From contig NZ_CP162488.1 in assembly GCF_041242975.1 (NCBI RefSeq), forward strand, positions 3,214,001 to 3,278,000: DNA of 64,000 nucleotides. Reading direction: 5' to 3'. The translations under genes were made by a program, and so were the position numbers. The notes under the pieces are model-generated. The model was given only the letters and a program-made list of their open reading frames with translations. It searched no databases and was not told the origin of the DNA. The DNA comes from Xanthomonas sp. DAR 35659 (lineage in GTDB: Bacteria; Pseudomonadota; Gammaproteobacteria; Xanthomonadales; Xanthomonadaceae). Shown piece after piece: positions 39,881 through 50,699 of this stretch. The first letter of the stretch is position 1. The number at the start of each line of letters is the position of its first letter.

Positions 39881-41062
39881 ATGACCGTATCGCGCTGGTT
39901 CCAGATCCCCGCCACCCTCGCCCTCGCCGGCGGCGCCATCGCCACCGCCTGGGCGCTGACCGGTACCGCCTCCAGGCCGCAATTGACCAGTTCGGAAGCG
40001 GCCAACCAGACCGTCGCCAAGCACCTGGCCCAGGCCGGCACCATCGGCGCGCTGACCACCGACAACTGGAACCCGAGCGCCGGCGTCGCCCTGCTCACCG
40101 CCGATTACGCGGTGGCCGCCGACGGCTCCACGCGCTACCGCAGCGTGCAGGCCGCGGTCGATGCCGCGGTCGCGGCCGGCGGCACGATGCGGCGCTACAT
40201 CAGCGTCAAGCCCGGCACTTACAAGGAAATCGTCTGCGTGCCCGCAGCGGCACCGCCGATCACCCTGTTCGGCCTGGGCAGCGCGCCGGCCGCCACCACC
40301 ATCAGCTTCGGCAACGCCAACCCGACGCCCAAACCCAGCGGCAGCGCCACCCACCCCTGCGCCAGCAACGCGTCCAGCACCACCGTGGGCACCTCCGACA
40401 GCGGCACCGTCACCGTGCGCGCGGCGCAGTTCCAGGCGCGCAACCTGGCGATCGTCAACAGCTACGTCGAGGACACCTACGCCGGCAGCAACCAGTCGGC
40501 GGTGGCGCTGGCGCTGCGCGGCGACAAGGCGGTGCTGGAGAACGTGGCGCTCACCGGCAACCAGGACACCTTGCTGGTCAGCGCGGGCAGCGCCAACACG
40601 GTGATCCGCGCGTTCTTCAAGGGCGGCAGCATCGAGGGCGACACCGACTTCATCTTCGGCTCGGGCGTGGCCGTGTTCTCCGGCAGCACCATCCGCTACA
40701 CCGCCGCGCGCCGCGGCGCCGGCAACGGCGGGGTGATCTTCGCGCCCAGCACCCGGCCCGGCAGCGGCTATGGCTTCCTGGCCTTCGCCAGCACCTTCGA
40801 CGCGGTCGGCGGCCCGTCGGCGAATACGGTGTTCCTGGGCCGCGCCTGGGACGAGAGCGTCGGCAGCCTGTCCAACTACGTCAACGGCAGTTCGCCCAAC
40901 GGCAAGGTGGTGATCCGCGAGTCCACCCTGGGCGCGCACCTCCGCAAGAGCGCGCCATGGAACGCGTCCACGATCGGCCGCCCGTATTGCAGCAGCGGCT
41001 GCACGCAATCGGCCAACCGCTTCTACGAGTACGCCAACAGCGGCGCCGGCAGCGCCGACTGA
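39881..41062 (+). CDS. Pectinesterase (carbohydrate esterase family 8), secreted
   Basis: A 393-residue protein with an N-terminal hydrophobic export segment (about 8-27) and a right-handed beta-helix pectin methylesterase domain. Family motifs: PGTYKE, NQDTLL (oxyanion Gln and first Asp), GDTDFIFG (catalytic Asp) and LGRAWD (Arg). It removes methyl groups from plant-wall pectin so that lyases can act, a typical plant-pathogen function. The ATG follows a GAGA; the longer open frame upstream lacks any signal sequence. Confidence 0.95.
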   Translation: MTVSRWFQIPATLALAGGAIATAWALTGTASRPQLTSSEAANQTVAKHLAQAGTIGALTTDNWNPSAGVALLTADYAVAADGSTRYRSVQAAVDAAVAAGGTMRRYISVKPGTYKEIVCVPAAAPPITLFGLGSAPAATTISFGNANPTPKPSGSATHPCASNASSTTVGTSDSGTVTVRAAQFQARNLAIVNSYVEDTYAGSNQSAVALALRGDKAVLENVALTGNQDTLLVSAGSANTVIRAFFKGGSIEGDTDFIFGSGVAVFSGSTIRYTAARRGAGNGGVIFAPSTRPGSGYGFLAFASTFDAVGGPSANTVFLGRAWDESVGSLSNYVNGSSPNGKVVIRESTLGAHLRKSAPWNASTIGRPYCSSGCTQSANRFYEYANSGAGSAD

Positions 41063-41093
41063 GCCGCGCGCCGGGATCGGCCGTGCTCGGCGC

Positions 41094-41795
41094 TCAGCCC
41101 ACGCCGGCCCACCAGGCGCGCCACACAGTCGCCATCGCATTCGGCGGTGCGCGCACCGCGCGCGCCTGTTGCGCGATGCGCGCACGCGCCAAGGCCGACA
41201 GGATGCGCCGCGGCCGTGGCCCAGCCACGCGCCGCGGCCAGCGCTGCAACAAGGCCTGCGCCCAGCGTTGCGTGGCCTGCGCCTGGTCGCCGCCGCGCAA
41301 CGACAGCGGCACCGCGGCGATGCCGGCATCGGCCAGCCGCTGCGCCAGCACCTGCGTGGCCAGCGCCATCGCCGCATCGCGCTGACCCTCGAACACCGCG
41401 CATTCGACCTGCGCGGCGGCCAGCGCGAACGCCTCCAGGCGCTCGTAGGCATGTGCGGGATCGGCCGCGGCCGCACGCGAGGCGAGCAGCCCCGGCAAGG
41501 CGTCGGCGAGCTGCGCCCAGGGCGCGGCCACCGGTTCCAGCACCCGTCCCAACGGATGCCGCGAACGTTGTCCGGCCCAACTGCGCAATTCCTCGCCCCA
41601 CCACGCCAGCTTGGCGTCGGCCGGCAGCGGATCGCCGGCGATGTTGAGGATGTCGTCGAACTCCTGCAGCAGCGCGAACCACGCCACCGCGCGCGTGCGC
41701 TGCGCCGCCGGCACGAAGGGTTCGGCCACCGTCCATTCCGGCCAGCGGCTGCGCCATTTGTCGAGGAAGGCATCCAGGGCGGAGGTACTGCTCAT
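41094..41795 (-). CDS. Squalene/phytoene synthase family protein
   Basis: A 233-residue all-alpha protein of the squalene/phytoene synthase family. The Asp-rich first motif is recognisable in LLQEFDDILNIAGD, followed by LAWWGEEL. The second Asp-rich motif of true synthases is not obvious, and the length is short (enzymes are about 280-350), so catalytic prenyl coupling is doubtful. No hopanoid or carotenoid genes are near. It begins 22 bases beyond the HAD phosphatase gene and may be co-transcribed. Confidence 0.75.
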   Translation of the reverse strand: MSSTSALDAFLDKWRSRWPEWTVAEPFVPAAQRTRAVAWFALLQEFDDILNIAGDPLPADAKLAWWGEELRSWAGQRSRHPLGRVLEPVAAPWAQLADALPGLLASRAAAADPAHAYERLEAFALAAAQVECAVFEGQRDAAMALATQVLAQRLADAGIAAVPLSLRGGDQAQATQRWAQALLQRWPRRVAGPRPRRILSALARARIAQQARAVRAPPNAMATVWRAWWAGVG

Positions 41796-41817
41796 GCGAT
41801 CGTGCGACTCCGGACGT

Positions 41818-42528
41818 TCATGGGTGCCGCGGCGCGACGGGCCAGGCGCCGGCGTCGAGCAGGTCGGCCGGCGCGGCGACCATGGCATCGGCGCGCCAGG
41901 CCAGCGGGTCGTCGCCGTCCGGGCGATAGCCCCACAGCGCCGCCACCGAGGCCATGCCGGCGGCGCGCGCGGCGAGGATGTCGCGTTCGTCGTCGCCGAC
42001 GTAGGCGATCCGCGCCGGCGGCACGCCGATGCGCTGCGCGGCGACCTGCAGCGGCATGGGGTGCGGCTTGCGCTCGGTCAGCGTATCGCCGCCGATCAGC
42101 ACCGCGCAGCGCCGCTCCCAGCCCAGCTGCGGCAGGATCGCCTGCGCCAGATACTCGGGTTTGTTGGTGACGATGCCCCACACGCAGCCGGCATCGTCCA
42201 GACGCTGCAGCAAGGCCGCGACGCCATCGAACGGCTGCGAATGGCGGCCGATCAGGACCGCGTAGTGGCGCAGGAACTCGGGGATCAGCGCATCGCGCGC
42301 GACCGCAGACAGCTCGGGAAACCCAACGGCCAGCATCGCCCGCGCCCCCTTGGACACCACAGGGCGCAGCTGTTCCAGGGTCAGCGCATCGCGCCCGCGT
42401 TCGGCCAGCAGCGCATTGGCCGCGGCCAGCAGGTCCGGCGCGCTGTCCAGCAAGGTGCCGTCCAGATCGAACAGCACCGCGCGCGGAAACCGTCCGCGCG
42501 CCGGCTGCTCCGATTCCCTATTCGCCAT
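41818..42528 (-). CDS. HAD phosphatase, MupP/Gph type
   Basis: A 236-residue HAD-like phosphatase: [10 protein letters not shown] nucleophile motif, VTNKPEY (second motif), RKPHPMPL (Lys) and VGDDERD (acidic pair). It is annotated by default as phosphoglycolate phosphatase, but position next to ubiG and the segment VSKGARAM recall pseudomonad MupP, the N-acetylmuramate-6-phosphate phosphatase of peptidoglycan recycling. The start region (MANRES) comes from a GGGAATG minisatellite, which also overlaps the end of ubiG by 11 bases. Confidence 0.85.
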   Translation of the reverse strand: MANRESEQPARGRFPRAVLFDLDGTLLDSAPDLLAAANALLAERGRDALTLEQLRPVVSKGARAMLAVGFPELSAVARDALIPEFLRHYAVLIGRHSQPFDGVAALLQRLDDAGCVWGIVTNKPEYLAQAILPQLGWERRCAVLIGGDTLTERKPHPMPLQVAAQRIGVPPARIAYVGDDERDILAARAAGMASVAALWGYRPDGDDPLAWRADAMVAAPADLLDAGAWPVAPRHP

Positions 42529-42540
42529 TCCCGATTCCCG
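42511..42540. repeat. GGGNATN minisatellite in the ubiG/HAD overlap
   Basis: C-rich on the plus strand (CCATTCCCGATTCCCGG and neighbours). It encodes the last residues of UbiG (PGIGNGE) in one frame and the first of the HAD protein in another. Confidence 0.8.
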
Positions 42541-43249
42541 GCTTCACCGCACACGCCAGATAGTTGACCTCGGTACGCGTGCTCAGCCGCGCGCGATTGC
42601 GCCACGGCTCGTACAGCATGCCGCTGACGTCGTGCAGCTGCAGCTCGGCCTGGCGCAGCCACGCCGCCAGTTCGGCCGGCTTGATGAAGTCCTGGTAGCG
42701 GTGGGTGCCGGTGGGCAGCAGCCGCGCCACGTATTCGGCGCCCACGATGGCCAGCGCGAACGCGGCCGGGGTGCGGTTGAGCGTGGACAGGAACAGCTGG
42801 CCGCCGGGCTTGAGCAGGGTCGCGCAGGCGCGAATGATTGCCGCCGGATCGGGCACGTGCTCGAGCATCTCCATGCAGGTGATCGCGTCGAAACTGGCGG
42901 GCGCTTCGGCCGCCAGGTCCTCCACCGACTGCACGCGGTAATCGACCTGCACGCCCGATTCGAGCTGGTGCAGCCGCGCCACCTTGACCAGCTCCGGAGC
43001 CAGGTCGATCGCGGTGACCTGCGCGCCCTCCTTGGCCAGCGCCTCGCTGAGCAGGCCGCCGCCGCAGCCCACGTCGAGCACGCTGGCGCCGCGCAGCGGC
43101 ACGCGCTCGGCGACGTAGCGCAGGCGCACCGGATTCAGCGCGTGCAACGGCTTCTGCGGGCCGTCGGCGTCCCACCAGCGGGTGGCCAGGGCGCCGAACT
43201 TGTCCAGTTCGGCCTGATCGAAGTTGGCGGAGGGAGCGGAAGCGGTCAT
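42518..43249 (-). CDS. ubiG: Ubiquinone biosynthesis O-methyltransferase
   Basis: A 243-residue SAM-dependent methyltransferase for both O-methylations in ubiquinone synthesis. It has [10 protein letters not shown], the SAM motif [16 protein letters not shown], and the C-terminal [10 protein letters not shown] typical of UbiG. It acts at the inner face of the cytoplasmic membrane. The last residues are derived from a minisatellite. It lies between mtaD and the HAD phosphatase, an order shared with pseudomonads. Confidence 0.97.
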   Translation of the reverse strand: MTASAPSANFDQAELDKFGALATRWWDADGPQKPLHALNPVRLRYVAERVPLRGASVLDVGCGGGLLSEALAKEGAQVTAIDLAPELVKVARLHQLESGVQVDYRVQSVEDLAAEAPASFDAITCMEMLEHVPDPAAIIRACATLLKPGGQLFLSTLNRTPAAFALAIVGAEYVARLLPTGTHRYQDFIKPAELAAWLRQAELQLHDVSGMLYEPWRNRARLSTRTEVNYLACAVKPGIGNGE

Positions 43250-43301
43250 GGCGGCATCTCGGTTGGGCCGCGCGCGGGACGCGGCGCGGCGGTGGAACGG
43301 A

Positions 43302-44636
43302 TCAGGCGTGCACGCTGCGGATGCGCTCGCGCCATTCGCGCGCGTTGGCGACCAGCGCCTCGGTGTCCATGTCCACCAGCACGCGCTGCTCGAGCTTGCG
43401 CTGGCCGGCGATCCACACGTCGCTGACCTGCTGCCGGCCGGCGGCGTACACCAGTTGCGAGAGCACGTTGTGCAGCGGCTGGGTCTCCAGCGCCGACAGG
43501 TCCACGCAGATCAGGTCGGCCTGCTTGCCGACCTCGATCGAGCCGATCTTCTCGCCGAAGCCCAGCGCGCGCGCGCCGCCGAGGGTGGCCGCGCGCAGCG
43601 TGCTGGCCGCGTCCAGCGCGGTGGCGTCGTTGGCCACCGCCTTGGCCAGGATCGCCGCGGTGCGGTTCTCGCTGAACATGTCCAGGTCGTTGTTGCTGGC
43701 GCAGCCGTCGGTGCCGATCGCCAGGTTCACGCCCGCGCGCTGCAGCGCGCAGGCCGGGCAGAAGCCGGAGGCGAGCTTGAGGTTGGATTCGGGGCAATGC
43801 ACCACGCTGACCCCGCGCTCGGCGCACAGGTGGATCTCCGCGTCGGTGAGCTGGGTCATGTGCACCGCGATCAGGCGGTCGTTGACCAGGCCCAGCCGGT
43901 CCAGCCGCGCCAGCGGGCGCTGCCCGTAATGCTTGAGCGAGTCGGCGATCTCCTGCGCGGTCTCGTGGGTGTGCAGGTGCACCGGCACGTCCAACTGGTC
44001 GGACAGCATCCGCACCCGCTCGAAGTTGGCGTCGTTGACCGTGTACGGCGCGTGCGGCGCGAAGGCGATGCCGATCAGCGGATCGTCGCGCCACTGGTCG
44101 TGCACCTCGCAGGCGCGTTCGAAGTACTCGTCGGCGGTCTTGGCCCAGGCGGTCGGGAAATCGATGATCACCGTGCCCACCCGCGCGCGGAAGCCATGCT
44201 GCTTGTACACCGCGGCCTGCACGTCGGCGAAGAAGTAGTTCTCGTTGGCGCAGGTGGTGCCGCCGCGCAGCATCTCGGCGATCGCCAGCGCGGTGCCGTC
44301 GGCGACGAACTCCGGGCCGATCACCGCGGTCTCCACCGGCCAGATGTGCTGCTGCAGCCACACCATCAGCGGCAGGTCGTCGGCGATGCCGCGCAGCAGG
44401 GTCATCGGGTTGTGGGTATGCGCGTTGACCAGGCCGGGCAGCAGCGCGGCGTCCGGACGCGAGACGGTGCGCGCGGCGGCGAAGCGCGTGCGCGCCTGCG
44501 CGGTCGGCAGCACCGCGACGATCTCGCTGCCGCGCACCGCCACCGCGTGGTCTTCCAGCACCACCGCATGCGGCTCGATCGGGACCACGTAGCCGGCTTC
44601 GATCAGCAGGTCGCAGGATTCGGGGAGGGAGGTCAT
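43302..44636 (-). CDS. mtaD: Methylthioadenosine/S-adenosylhomocysteine deaminase-type amidohydrolase
   Basis: A 444-residue TRZ/ATZ-type amidohydrolase. Metal ligands: NAHTHNP, HTHET, HMTQL, and [13 protein letters not shown]. The group deaminates the adenine ring of methylthioadenosine or S-adenosylhomocysteine. Position next to ubiG, a SAM-dependent methyltransferase, fits removal of the homocysteine by-product. Exact substrate preference cannot be read from sequence. It ends 52 bases before ubiG and is likely in the same operon. Confidence 0.9.
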   Translation of the reverse strand: MTSLPESCDLLIEAGYVVPIEPHAVVLEDHAVAVRGSEIVAVLPTAQARTRFAAARTVSRPDAALLPGLVNAHTHNPMTLLRGIADDLPLMVWLQQHIWPVETAVIGPEFVADGTALAIAEMLRGGTTCANENYFFADVQAAVYKQHGFRARVGTVIIDFPTAWAKTADEYFERACEVHDQWRDDPLIGIAFAPHAPYTVNDANFERVRMLSDQLDVPVHLHTHETAQEIADSLKHYGQRPLARLDRLGLVNDRLIAVHMTQLTDAEIHLCAERGVSVVHCPESNLKLASGFCPACALQRAGVNLAIGTDGCASNNDLDMFSENRTAAILAKAVANDATALDAASTLRAATLGGARALGFGEKIGSIEVGKQADLICVDLSALETQPLHNVLSQLVYAAGRQQVSDVWIAGQRKLEQRVLVDMDTEALVANAREWRERIRSVHA

Positions 44637-44661
44637 CGCAGATGCTCGGGAAAGGGAAGGA

Positions 44662-45309
44662 TCACGGTGCCGCCTGCGCCAGGCGGATGCGCCGCTGGTA
44701 CACGCGCATCACCACCCACTGCAGCAGGAACACCGCCAGGAAGCCGAAGCGGCCCAGCCAGGGCGCCACCATGCCCACGGGAATGCACAGCGCGAACACC
44801 AGCGGCGAGACCGCCACGCGCATCTTCATCGCCTGCGCCTGCAGCGGGCCCAGCCGTTGCGCCAGGCCTTCCTTGCGCACCGCGTAGGCATGCAGCCAAT
44901 ACGCGGCCAGGCCGATCGCGGCCAGGTGCGCGCAATACACCGAGAACGCCTGGTGGCTGCCGAAGTACTCCGAATACAGCGCGGTGGAGAACGGCAGCAG
45001 CCCGATCAGCATCAGTTGCAGCACGTTGAGCCAGATCAGGCGGTCGTCGAACTGGCGGATGTTCCGGCACAACTGCAGGTGCGACTTCCAGAACAGCGCG
45101 GTGACCAGGAAGCTGACCGCGAAGCCGATGAACAACGGCAGCATCCGGTGCAGCGCGGCCAGAACGCTGCCGGCCGCCTCGATCTGCGCATGGTCCGGGA
45201 CCTTGATCTCCACCGCCAGCAGGGTGATGGCGATGGCGAACACCGCATCGCTGAAGAACACGACGCGGTCGTGCGGGTACTTGGCGTCGGCGCTGTCGGC
45301 GTGGCTCAT
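44662..45309 (-). CDS. TMEM175-family (DUF1211) membrane protein
   Basis: A 215-residue protein with six hydrophobic segments and the family signature RVVFFSDAVFAIAITLL in the first. Bacterial TMEM175 proteins form tetrameric potassium-selective channels whose filter is made by hydrophobic residues of this helix. An AGGAG 11 bases upstream supports the ATG; an upstream in-frame ATG at 45351 is less likely. It sits between efp and mtaD, with no functional link apparent. Confidence 0.88.
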   Translation of the reverse strand: MSHADSADAKYPHDRVVFFSDAVFAIAITLLAVEIKVPDHAQIEAAGSVLAALHRMLPLFIGFAVSFLVTALFWKSHLQLCRNIRQFDDRLIWLNVLQLMLIGLLPFSTALYSEYFGSHQAFSVYCAHLAAIGLAAYWLHAYAVRKEGLAQRLGPLQAQAMKMRVAVSPLVFALCIPVGMVAPWLGRFGFLAVFLLQWVVMRVYQRRIRLAQAAP

Positions 45310-45448
45310 CGTCGCGGGGGCTCCTGGAAGCGGATCGAGCGGCATCGCCATGCGGCGACGTGGCGTTGCACATGCATGGCGGGCGCGCGACGCCGGCCCG
45401 CGCCGGCAGGCGGGCGGCGTCGCAACGCCGCGCCGCGCCGCCGTGGAC

Positions 45449-46015
45449 TTACTTGACGCGCGAGAAGTACTCGCCCGAGCGGGTATCGACCTTGATCACT
45501 TCGTCCTGGCCGACGAACAGCGGCACGCGCACCACCGCGCCGGTTTCCAGCGTGGCCGGCTTGCCGCCGCCGCCGGAGGTGTCGCCGCGCACGCCCGGGT
45601 CGGTCTCGACGATCTTCAGTTCGACGAAGTTCGGCGGGGTGACCTGAATCGGGATGCCGTTCCACAGCGTCACCACGCAATCCTCCTCGCCCTTGATCCA
45701 CTTGGCGGCGTCGCCGACGCCGGCCTTGTCGGCCTGCACCTGCTCGAAGGTTTCCTGCTGCATGAAGTGCCAGTACTCGCCGTCGGCGTACAGGAACTGC
45801 ATGTTGGTATCGACCACGTCGGCCGCTTCCACGCTGTCGGTCGCCTTCATGGTCATTTCGACCACGCGCCCGGACTTGATGAAGCGGTACTTGATGCGGG
45901 TGAAAGCCTGGCCCTTGCCGGGCTTGACGTATTCGGTCTCGGTGATGATCGCGGGTTCGCTGTTGACCAGGATCTTCATCCCGGTCTTGACGTCGTTCAT
46001 GCCGTAGCTGGCCAT
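45449..46015 (-). CDS. efp: Translation elongation factor P
   Basis: A 188-residue EF-P with three beta-barrel domains. The loop KPGKGQAF carries Lys34, the residue beta-lysylated in gammaproteobacteria; it rescues ribosomes stalled at polyproline. The lysine aminomutase needed for the modification is encoded divergently about 100 bases away, supporting lysylation rather than rhamnosylation (which uses Arg32). The ligase gene epmA is not in the window. Confidence 0.98.
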   Translation of the reverse strand: MASYGMNDVKTGMKILVNSEPAIITETEYVKPGKGQAFTRIKYRFIKSGRVVEMTMKATDSVEAADVVDTNMQFLYADGEYWHFMQQETFEQVQADKAGVGDAAKWIKGEEDCVVTLWNGIPIQVTPPNFVELKIVETDPGVRGDTSGGGGKPATLETGAVVRVPLFVGQDEVIKVDTRSGEYFSRVK

Positions 46016-46116
46016 CTGAAACTCCTCGGGTAAGGCAAACCCGCCGCGTTCGGCGGCCGGCCGGATAGAATGGAAAGCCCCGCCGCACCCGGCGGGACCT
46101 CGTTGTATGACCGCCT

Positions 46117-47148
<1,032 letters not shown>

Positions 47149-47391
47149 GGGCGGCCTCGCAGCGGTGCGTGCGCGGCGCGATCGCCGCCGACGCGGCGCC
47201 GGCACTCGCGCTGAAGACGCCTGCCAGCACCAACCGCGGGCGACTCAAGAACATAGGATCGGCATTCCATTGCCGGAGCGCTCGACACGACGCGCATGCG
47301 GCGCTTCGAAGACCTGTGCGCCACAAAAGGGCTTTTCGCGAGACGACACGCCTGCGATGGCGCACTGCATGAGGTAGGCTCCCGACGGTGA

Positions 47392-47405
47392 TGCTAGCGC
47401 TAACA
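47392..47405. promoter_or_regulatory. xyl-box-like operator before the GH43 gene
   Basis: TGCTAGCGCTAACA differs by one base from the Xanthomonas xyl-box TGGTAGCGCTAACA, recognised by the LacI-family repressor XylR. It ends 12 bases before the start codon, where a bound repressor would block transcription or initiation. Confidence 0.75.
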
Positions 47406-47417
47406 AGGGAGACGTCG

Positions 47418-48446
47418 ATGGACAGCGCGATGATGACGTGGCGGCAACGATCCTGGTCCGTCGGCCTCGCCGCGCTGCTCGCGGCACTGGCCACCGGCGC
47501 GCTGGCCGCGGAGCGCGCTCCGGCCCCTGGCGCCAACCCGATCGTCCGCGACAGGTTCACCGCCGATCCCGCGCCGCTGGTGGTGGGCGACACGCTCTAC
47601 CTGTACGTCGGCCACGACGAGGCGCAGCGCGACGAGATGTTCACCATGCGCGAATGGCTGGTCTACTCGACCCAGGACATGAAGACCTGGACCGCGCATC
47701 CGCCGATCATGAACGTCAAGGATTTCAAGTGGGCCAAGCAGGATGCCTGGGCGTCCCAGGCGATAGAAAAGAACGGCAAGTTCTATTTCTACGCCGCGGT
47801 GGAACACGACGCCAGCCAGCCGGGCAAGGCGATCGCGGTCGCGGTCGCGGACACACCGACCGGCCCGTTCGTGGACGCGCGTGGGTCGGCGCTGATCACC
47901 AACGCGATGACGCCCAAGGGCACGCACAGTTGGGAGGACATCGACCCCACCGTGCTCACCGACGACGATGGCAGCACCTGGATCGCCTGGGGCAACCGCC
48001 AGTGCTACCTGGCCAAGCTCAAGCCCAACATGATCGAACTGGACGGGCCGATCCGCGAGATCACCCCGCCGCACTTCGAGGAGGGCCCGTGGCTGCACAA
48101 GCGCGGCGACCTGTACTACCTCACCTACGCCTCGCTGGACCGGCAGACCCAGCGCGACGAGCACGTGTCCTACGCGACCGCGCCGGCCATCACCGGACCA
48201 TGGACGTACCGCGGCGAACTGACCGGCTCGGGCAAGTACAGCTTCACCATTCATCCGGGCATCGCGCAGTTCAAGGGCCACTGGTACCTGTTCCTGCACA
48301 ACGCGGCGCTGGCGATCGGCGACTTGAACGGCGCCATCGGCCGACGCGCGGTCACGGTCGAATACCTGCACTACAACGCCGACGGCACCATGCGGCCGGT
48401 GGTGCAGACCGAGGCCGGGGTGTCGGCGCCCGATACCGTCCGTTGA
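47418..48446 (+). CDS. GH43-type glycosidase (xylosidase/arabinofuranosidase), exported
   Basis: A 342-residue protein with a signal peptide (about 1-30, ending ALAA) and a five-bladed beta-propeller glycoside hydrolase domain. Likely catalytic residues: the Asp in ADPAPLV (general base), the Asp in WEDIDPTV (pKa modulator) and the Glu in EEGPWL (general acid). It should remove xylose or arabinose side groups or short oligosaccharides in the periplasm. AAGGGAG precedes the ATG. A xyl-box-like site immediately upstream places it in the xylan-utilisation regulon. Confidence 0.9.
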   Translation: MDSAMMTWRQRSWSVGLAALLAALATGALAAERAPAPGANPIVRDRFTADPAPLVVGDTLYLYVGHDEAQRDEMFTMREWLVYSTQDMKTWTAHPPIMNVKDFKWAKQDAWASQAIEKNGKFYFYAAVEHDASQPGKAIAVAVADTPTGPFVDARGSALITNAMTPKGTHSWEDIDPTVLTDDDGSTWIAWGNRQCYLAKLKPNMIELDGPIREITPPHFEEGPWLHKRGDLYYLTYASLDRQTQRDEHVSYATAPAITGPWTYRGELTGSGKYSFTIHPGIAQFKGHWYLFLHNAALAIGDLNGAIGRRAVTVEYLHYNADGTMRPVVQTEAGVSAPDTVR

Positions 48447-48455
48447 GGCTGCCCC

Positions 48456-48538
48456 GCTTTCCTGTAGGAGCGGCTTCAGCCGCGACAGGCACCTTCGGCA
48501 AGTGCCTGTCGCGGCTGAAGCCGCTCCTACAGGAAAGC
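48456..48538. repeat. Perfect 37-bp REP-like hairpin with intact IS110 target sequence
   Basis: 48456-48492 and 48502-48538 are exact complements with a nine-base loop. Each arm contains TGTAGGAGCGGCTTCAGCC, the sequence split by the IS110 element at 34114. It lies between convergent genes ending at 48446 and 48555 and may also stop transcription. Confidence 0.93.
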
Positions 48539-48554
48539 GTGCGCGGCGCGACGG

Positions 48555-50699
48555 CTAACTGCGCGGCGCGTCGTCGTTTGCCAGCAGTTGGCGCAGCTCG
48601 CTGGCGCTGAGCGGATGGCTGAGCCAGAAGCCCTGCCCCAGTTCGCAGCCGCGTTCGCGCAGCAGCTCGAACTGCACTTCCTGCTCGATGCCCTCGGCGA
48701 CCACGGTGATGCCCAGCGAATGCGCCATCGCGATGATCGCGGTGGTCAGCGCCAGGTCGTCCGGGTCGCGCTGCAGGTCGGCGACGAAGCTCTTGTCGAT
48801 CTTGACCCCGTCCACCGGCACCTGACGCAGATGGCTCAGCCCGGAGAAGCCGGTGCCGAAATCGTCCAGCCACACCTTGACCCCGGTGCGGTGCAGCCGC
48901 GCCAGCATGCTCGCCGCCTGCAGTTCGTCGCCGATCACCGCGGTCTCGGTCAGTTCCAGGTGCAGTTGCGCCGCCGGCAGGCCGGATTCGCGCAGGCAGT
49001 CGGCGACGATCTCCGGCAGGTCGCCGCTGCGCAACTGCCGCGGCGACACGTTGACCGACACGAACAGGTCGCGGCTGCCGTCGAAGCGCTGCCACAGCGT
49101 GGCTTCGTGGCAGGCCGCGCGCAGCACCTTGGGACCGATGCTTTCGATCAACCCGCTCTGTTCGGCGACGTCGATGAACACCGTCGGCGAGATCGTGCCC
49201 AACGCCGGATGCTGCCAGCGCAGCAGCACTTCCACGCCGACCATGCGGCGGTCGCTGGTGCGGAAGATCGGCTGGTACGCCAGCTTGAGTTCGTCGCGGT
49301 CCCAGGCGCCGCGCAGCTCGTGCTCCATGTGCACGCGCCGCTCCACCGCGTAGTCCATCGCGCGGCTGTAGAAGCGATGGCAGTTCTTGCCGGCCAGCTT
49401 GGCCTGGTACATCGCGATGTCGCCGTTCTTCAGCAGCGCGGAGGCATGCTCGGCGTCGCCGGGATAGACCGTGATGCCGATCGAGGTGCCCATGAACACC
49501 TCGCGTTCCTGGATCCGCAACGGCTCGCGCAGTTCCTGCACCAGGCGCTCGGCCAGGCCGGTGGCGACCTGCACCACGCGCTCGGGCGTGTCCTCGACCA
49601 GGATAACGAACTCGTCGCCGCCGAACCGCGCCAGCAGCGCATCGTGCCCGCCGAGCTGGTCCACCGCCAGTTGGATGCGCCGCGCGAATTGCAGCAGCGC
49701 CTCGTCGCCGGCCTCGTGGCCGAGAGTGTCGTTGATCCGCTTGAAATCGTCGATGTCGGCGAACAGCAGCGCCAGCCGCCGCTGCGAGGCGCGCGCCGAC
49801 AGCATGCGATGGTCCAGCGCCTCGCGGAACGCGAGCCGGTTGGTCAGCCCGGTGAGCGCGTCGGTGTAGGCCATGTGGCGCACGTCGCGGTCGTGGCGCG
49901 CGATCGCCTCGCTCATCCGCCCGAACGCGCGCAGCAGTTCGCTGACCTCGTCGTGGCGGCCGCTGTCGCGGCGCTCCACCGCGTAGTCGCCGGCCTCGAT
50001 CTGGCGCGCGGTCGCGGCCAGCCAGCGGATCGGCGCCACCAGCGTGCGCTGCACGTAGACCGCCACCAGCACCGCGGTCAGCCCGAGCGCGGCGAGCAGC
50101 AACAGCAGCCAGCCCAGATGGCGCTTGCCCAGCGCATCCAGGCGCTGATCCAGGTTCTGCCCGGCCTTGCGCTCGTAGACCAGCGCGCGCGCCCAGGACA
50201 TGCCCACGCGCACCCCGCCCACGCGCTGGTCGCCGATCATGATCGGCATCGACACGTCCAGGATCTCGTTGGATTCCTGCGCCAGCAGGCCATTGGCCTT
50301 GATCGCCGCCTCGGCCACCGGCCCGCGCATGCGCTGACCATAGCCGGGCAAGGTATCGCTGCCGTCGTGGATCAGGCGCCCCTCGGCGTCGTAGACCAGC
50401 ACGTAGGCCACCGCCACGTAGCCCAGCGCCGAGCGCACCTGGGTCCCGATCGCGTCCAGGTCCGAGTAGTACACCGGGTTGGCCAGCGACTCGGACAGCT
50501 GCTTGGCCAGCGTCTCGCCACGGCTGCGCATGCTGCTGTCGAACAGGCCGTGGATCACGTTGCCGCTGAGCGTGCGGACCTCGTTCTGCATCGCCGCCTG
50601 GCGCTCCAGCATCAGCGCCAGGATCGCCAGGATCAGCACCGCGGCCACGCCCATCGCCAGCAGGAACCTGGCCTGCAACCCGAAATGCAGCTTTTTCAT
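48555..50699 (-). CDS. GGDEF-EAL cyclic-di-GMP enzyme with periplasmic sensor
   Basis: A 714-residue protein: membrane segment (about 10-30), periplasmic domain (about 31-190), second membrane segment, HAMP (about 215-270), GGDEF domain with intact GGDEF at 360-364, then an EAL domain with EVL at 490-492, LTETAV, DDFGTGFSGL, KIDKSF and AEGIE. Both catalytic sets look complete, so it may make and break cyclic di-GMP. Its ATG overlaps the stop of an upstream periplasmic binding protein gene by four bases, suggesting that protein feeds the signal to its periplasmic domain. Confidence 0.94.
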   Translation of the reverse strand: MKKLHFGLQARFLLAMGVAAVLILAILALMLERQAAMQNEVRTLSGNVIHGLFDSSMRSRGETLAKQLSESLANPVYYSDLDAIGTQVRSALGYVAVAYVLVYDAEGRLIHDGSDTLPGYGQRMRGPVAEAAIKANGLLAQESNEILDVSMPIMIGDQRVGGVRVGMSWARALVYERKAGQNLDQRLDALGKRHLGWLLLLLAALGLTAVLVAVYVQRTLVAPIRWLAATARQIEAGDYAVERRDSGRHDEVSELLRAFGRMSEAIARHDRDVRHMAYTDALTGLTNRLAFREALDHRMLSARASQRRLALLFADIDDFKRINDTLGHEAGDEALLQFARRIQLAVDQLGGHDALLARFGGDEFVILVEDTPERVVQVATGLAERLVQELREPLRIQEREVFMGTSIGITVYPGDAEHASALLKNGDIAMYQAKLAGKNCHRFYSRAMDYAVERRVHMEHELRGAWDRDELKLAYQPIFRTSDRRMVGVEVLLRWQHPALGTISPTVFIDVAEQSGLIESIGPKVLRAACHEATLWQRFDGSRDLFVSVNVSPRQLRSGDLPEIVADCLRESGLPAAQLHLELTETAVIGDELQAASMLARLHRTGVKVWLDDFGTGFSGLSHLRQVPVDGVKIDKSFVADLQRDPDDLALTTAIIAMAHSLGITVVAEGIEQEVQFELLRERGCELGQGFWLSHPLSASELRQLLANDDAPRS

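Noticed and set aside
45387..45423. GC-rich stem downstream of efp as terminator
   Set aside because: No U tract and many competing pairings in this very GC-rich stretch.
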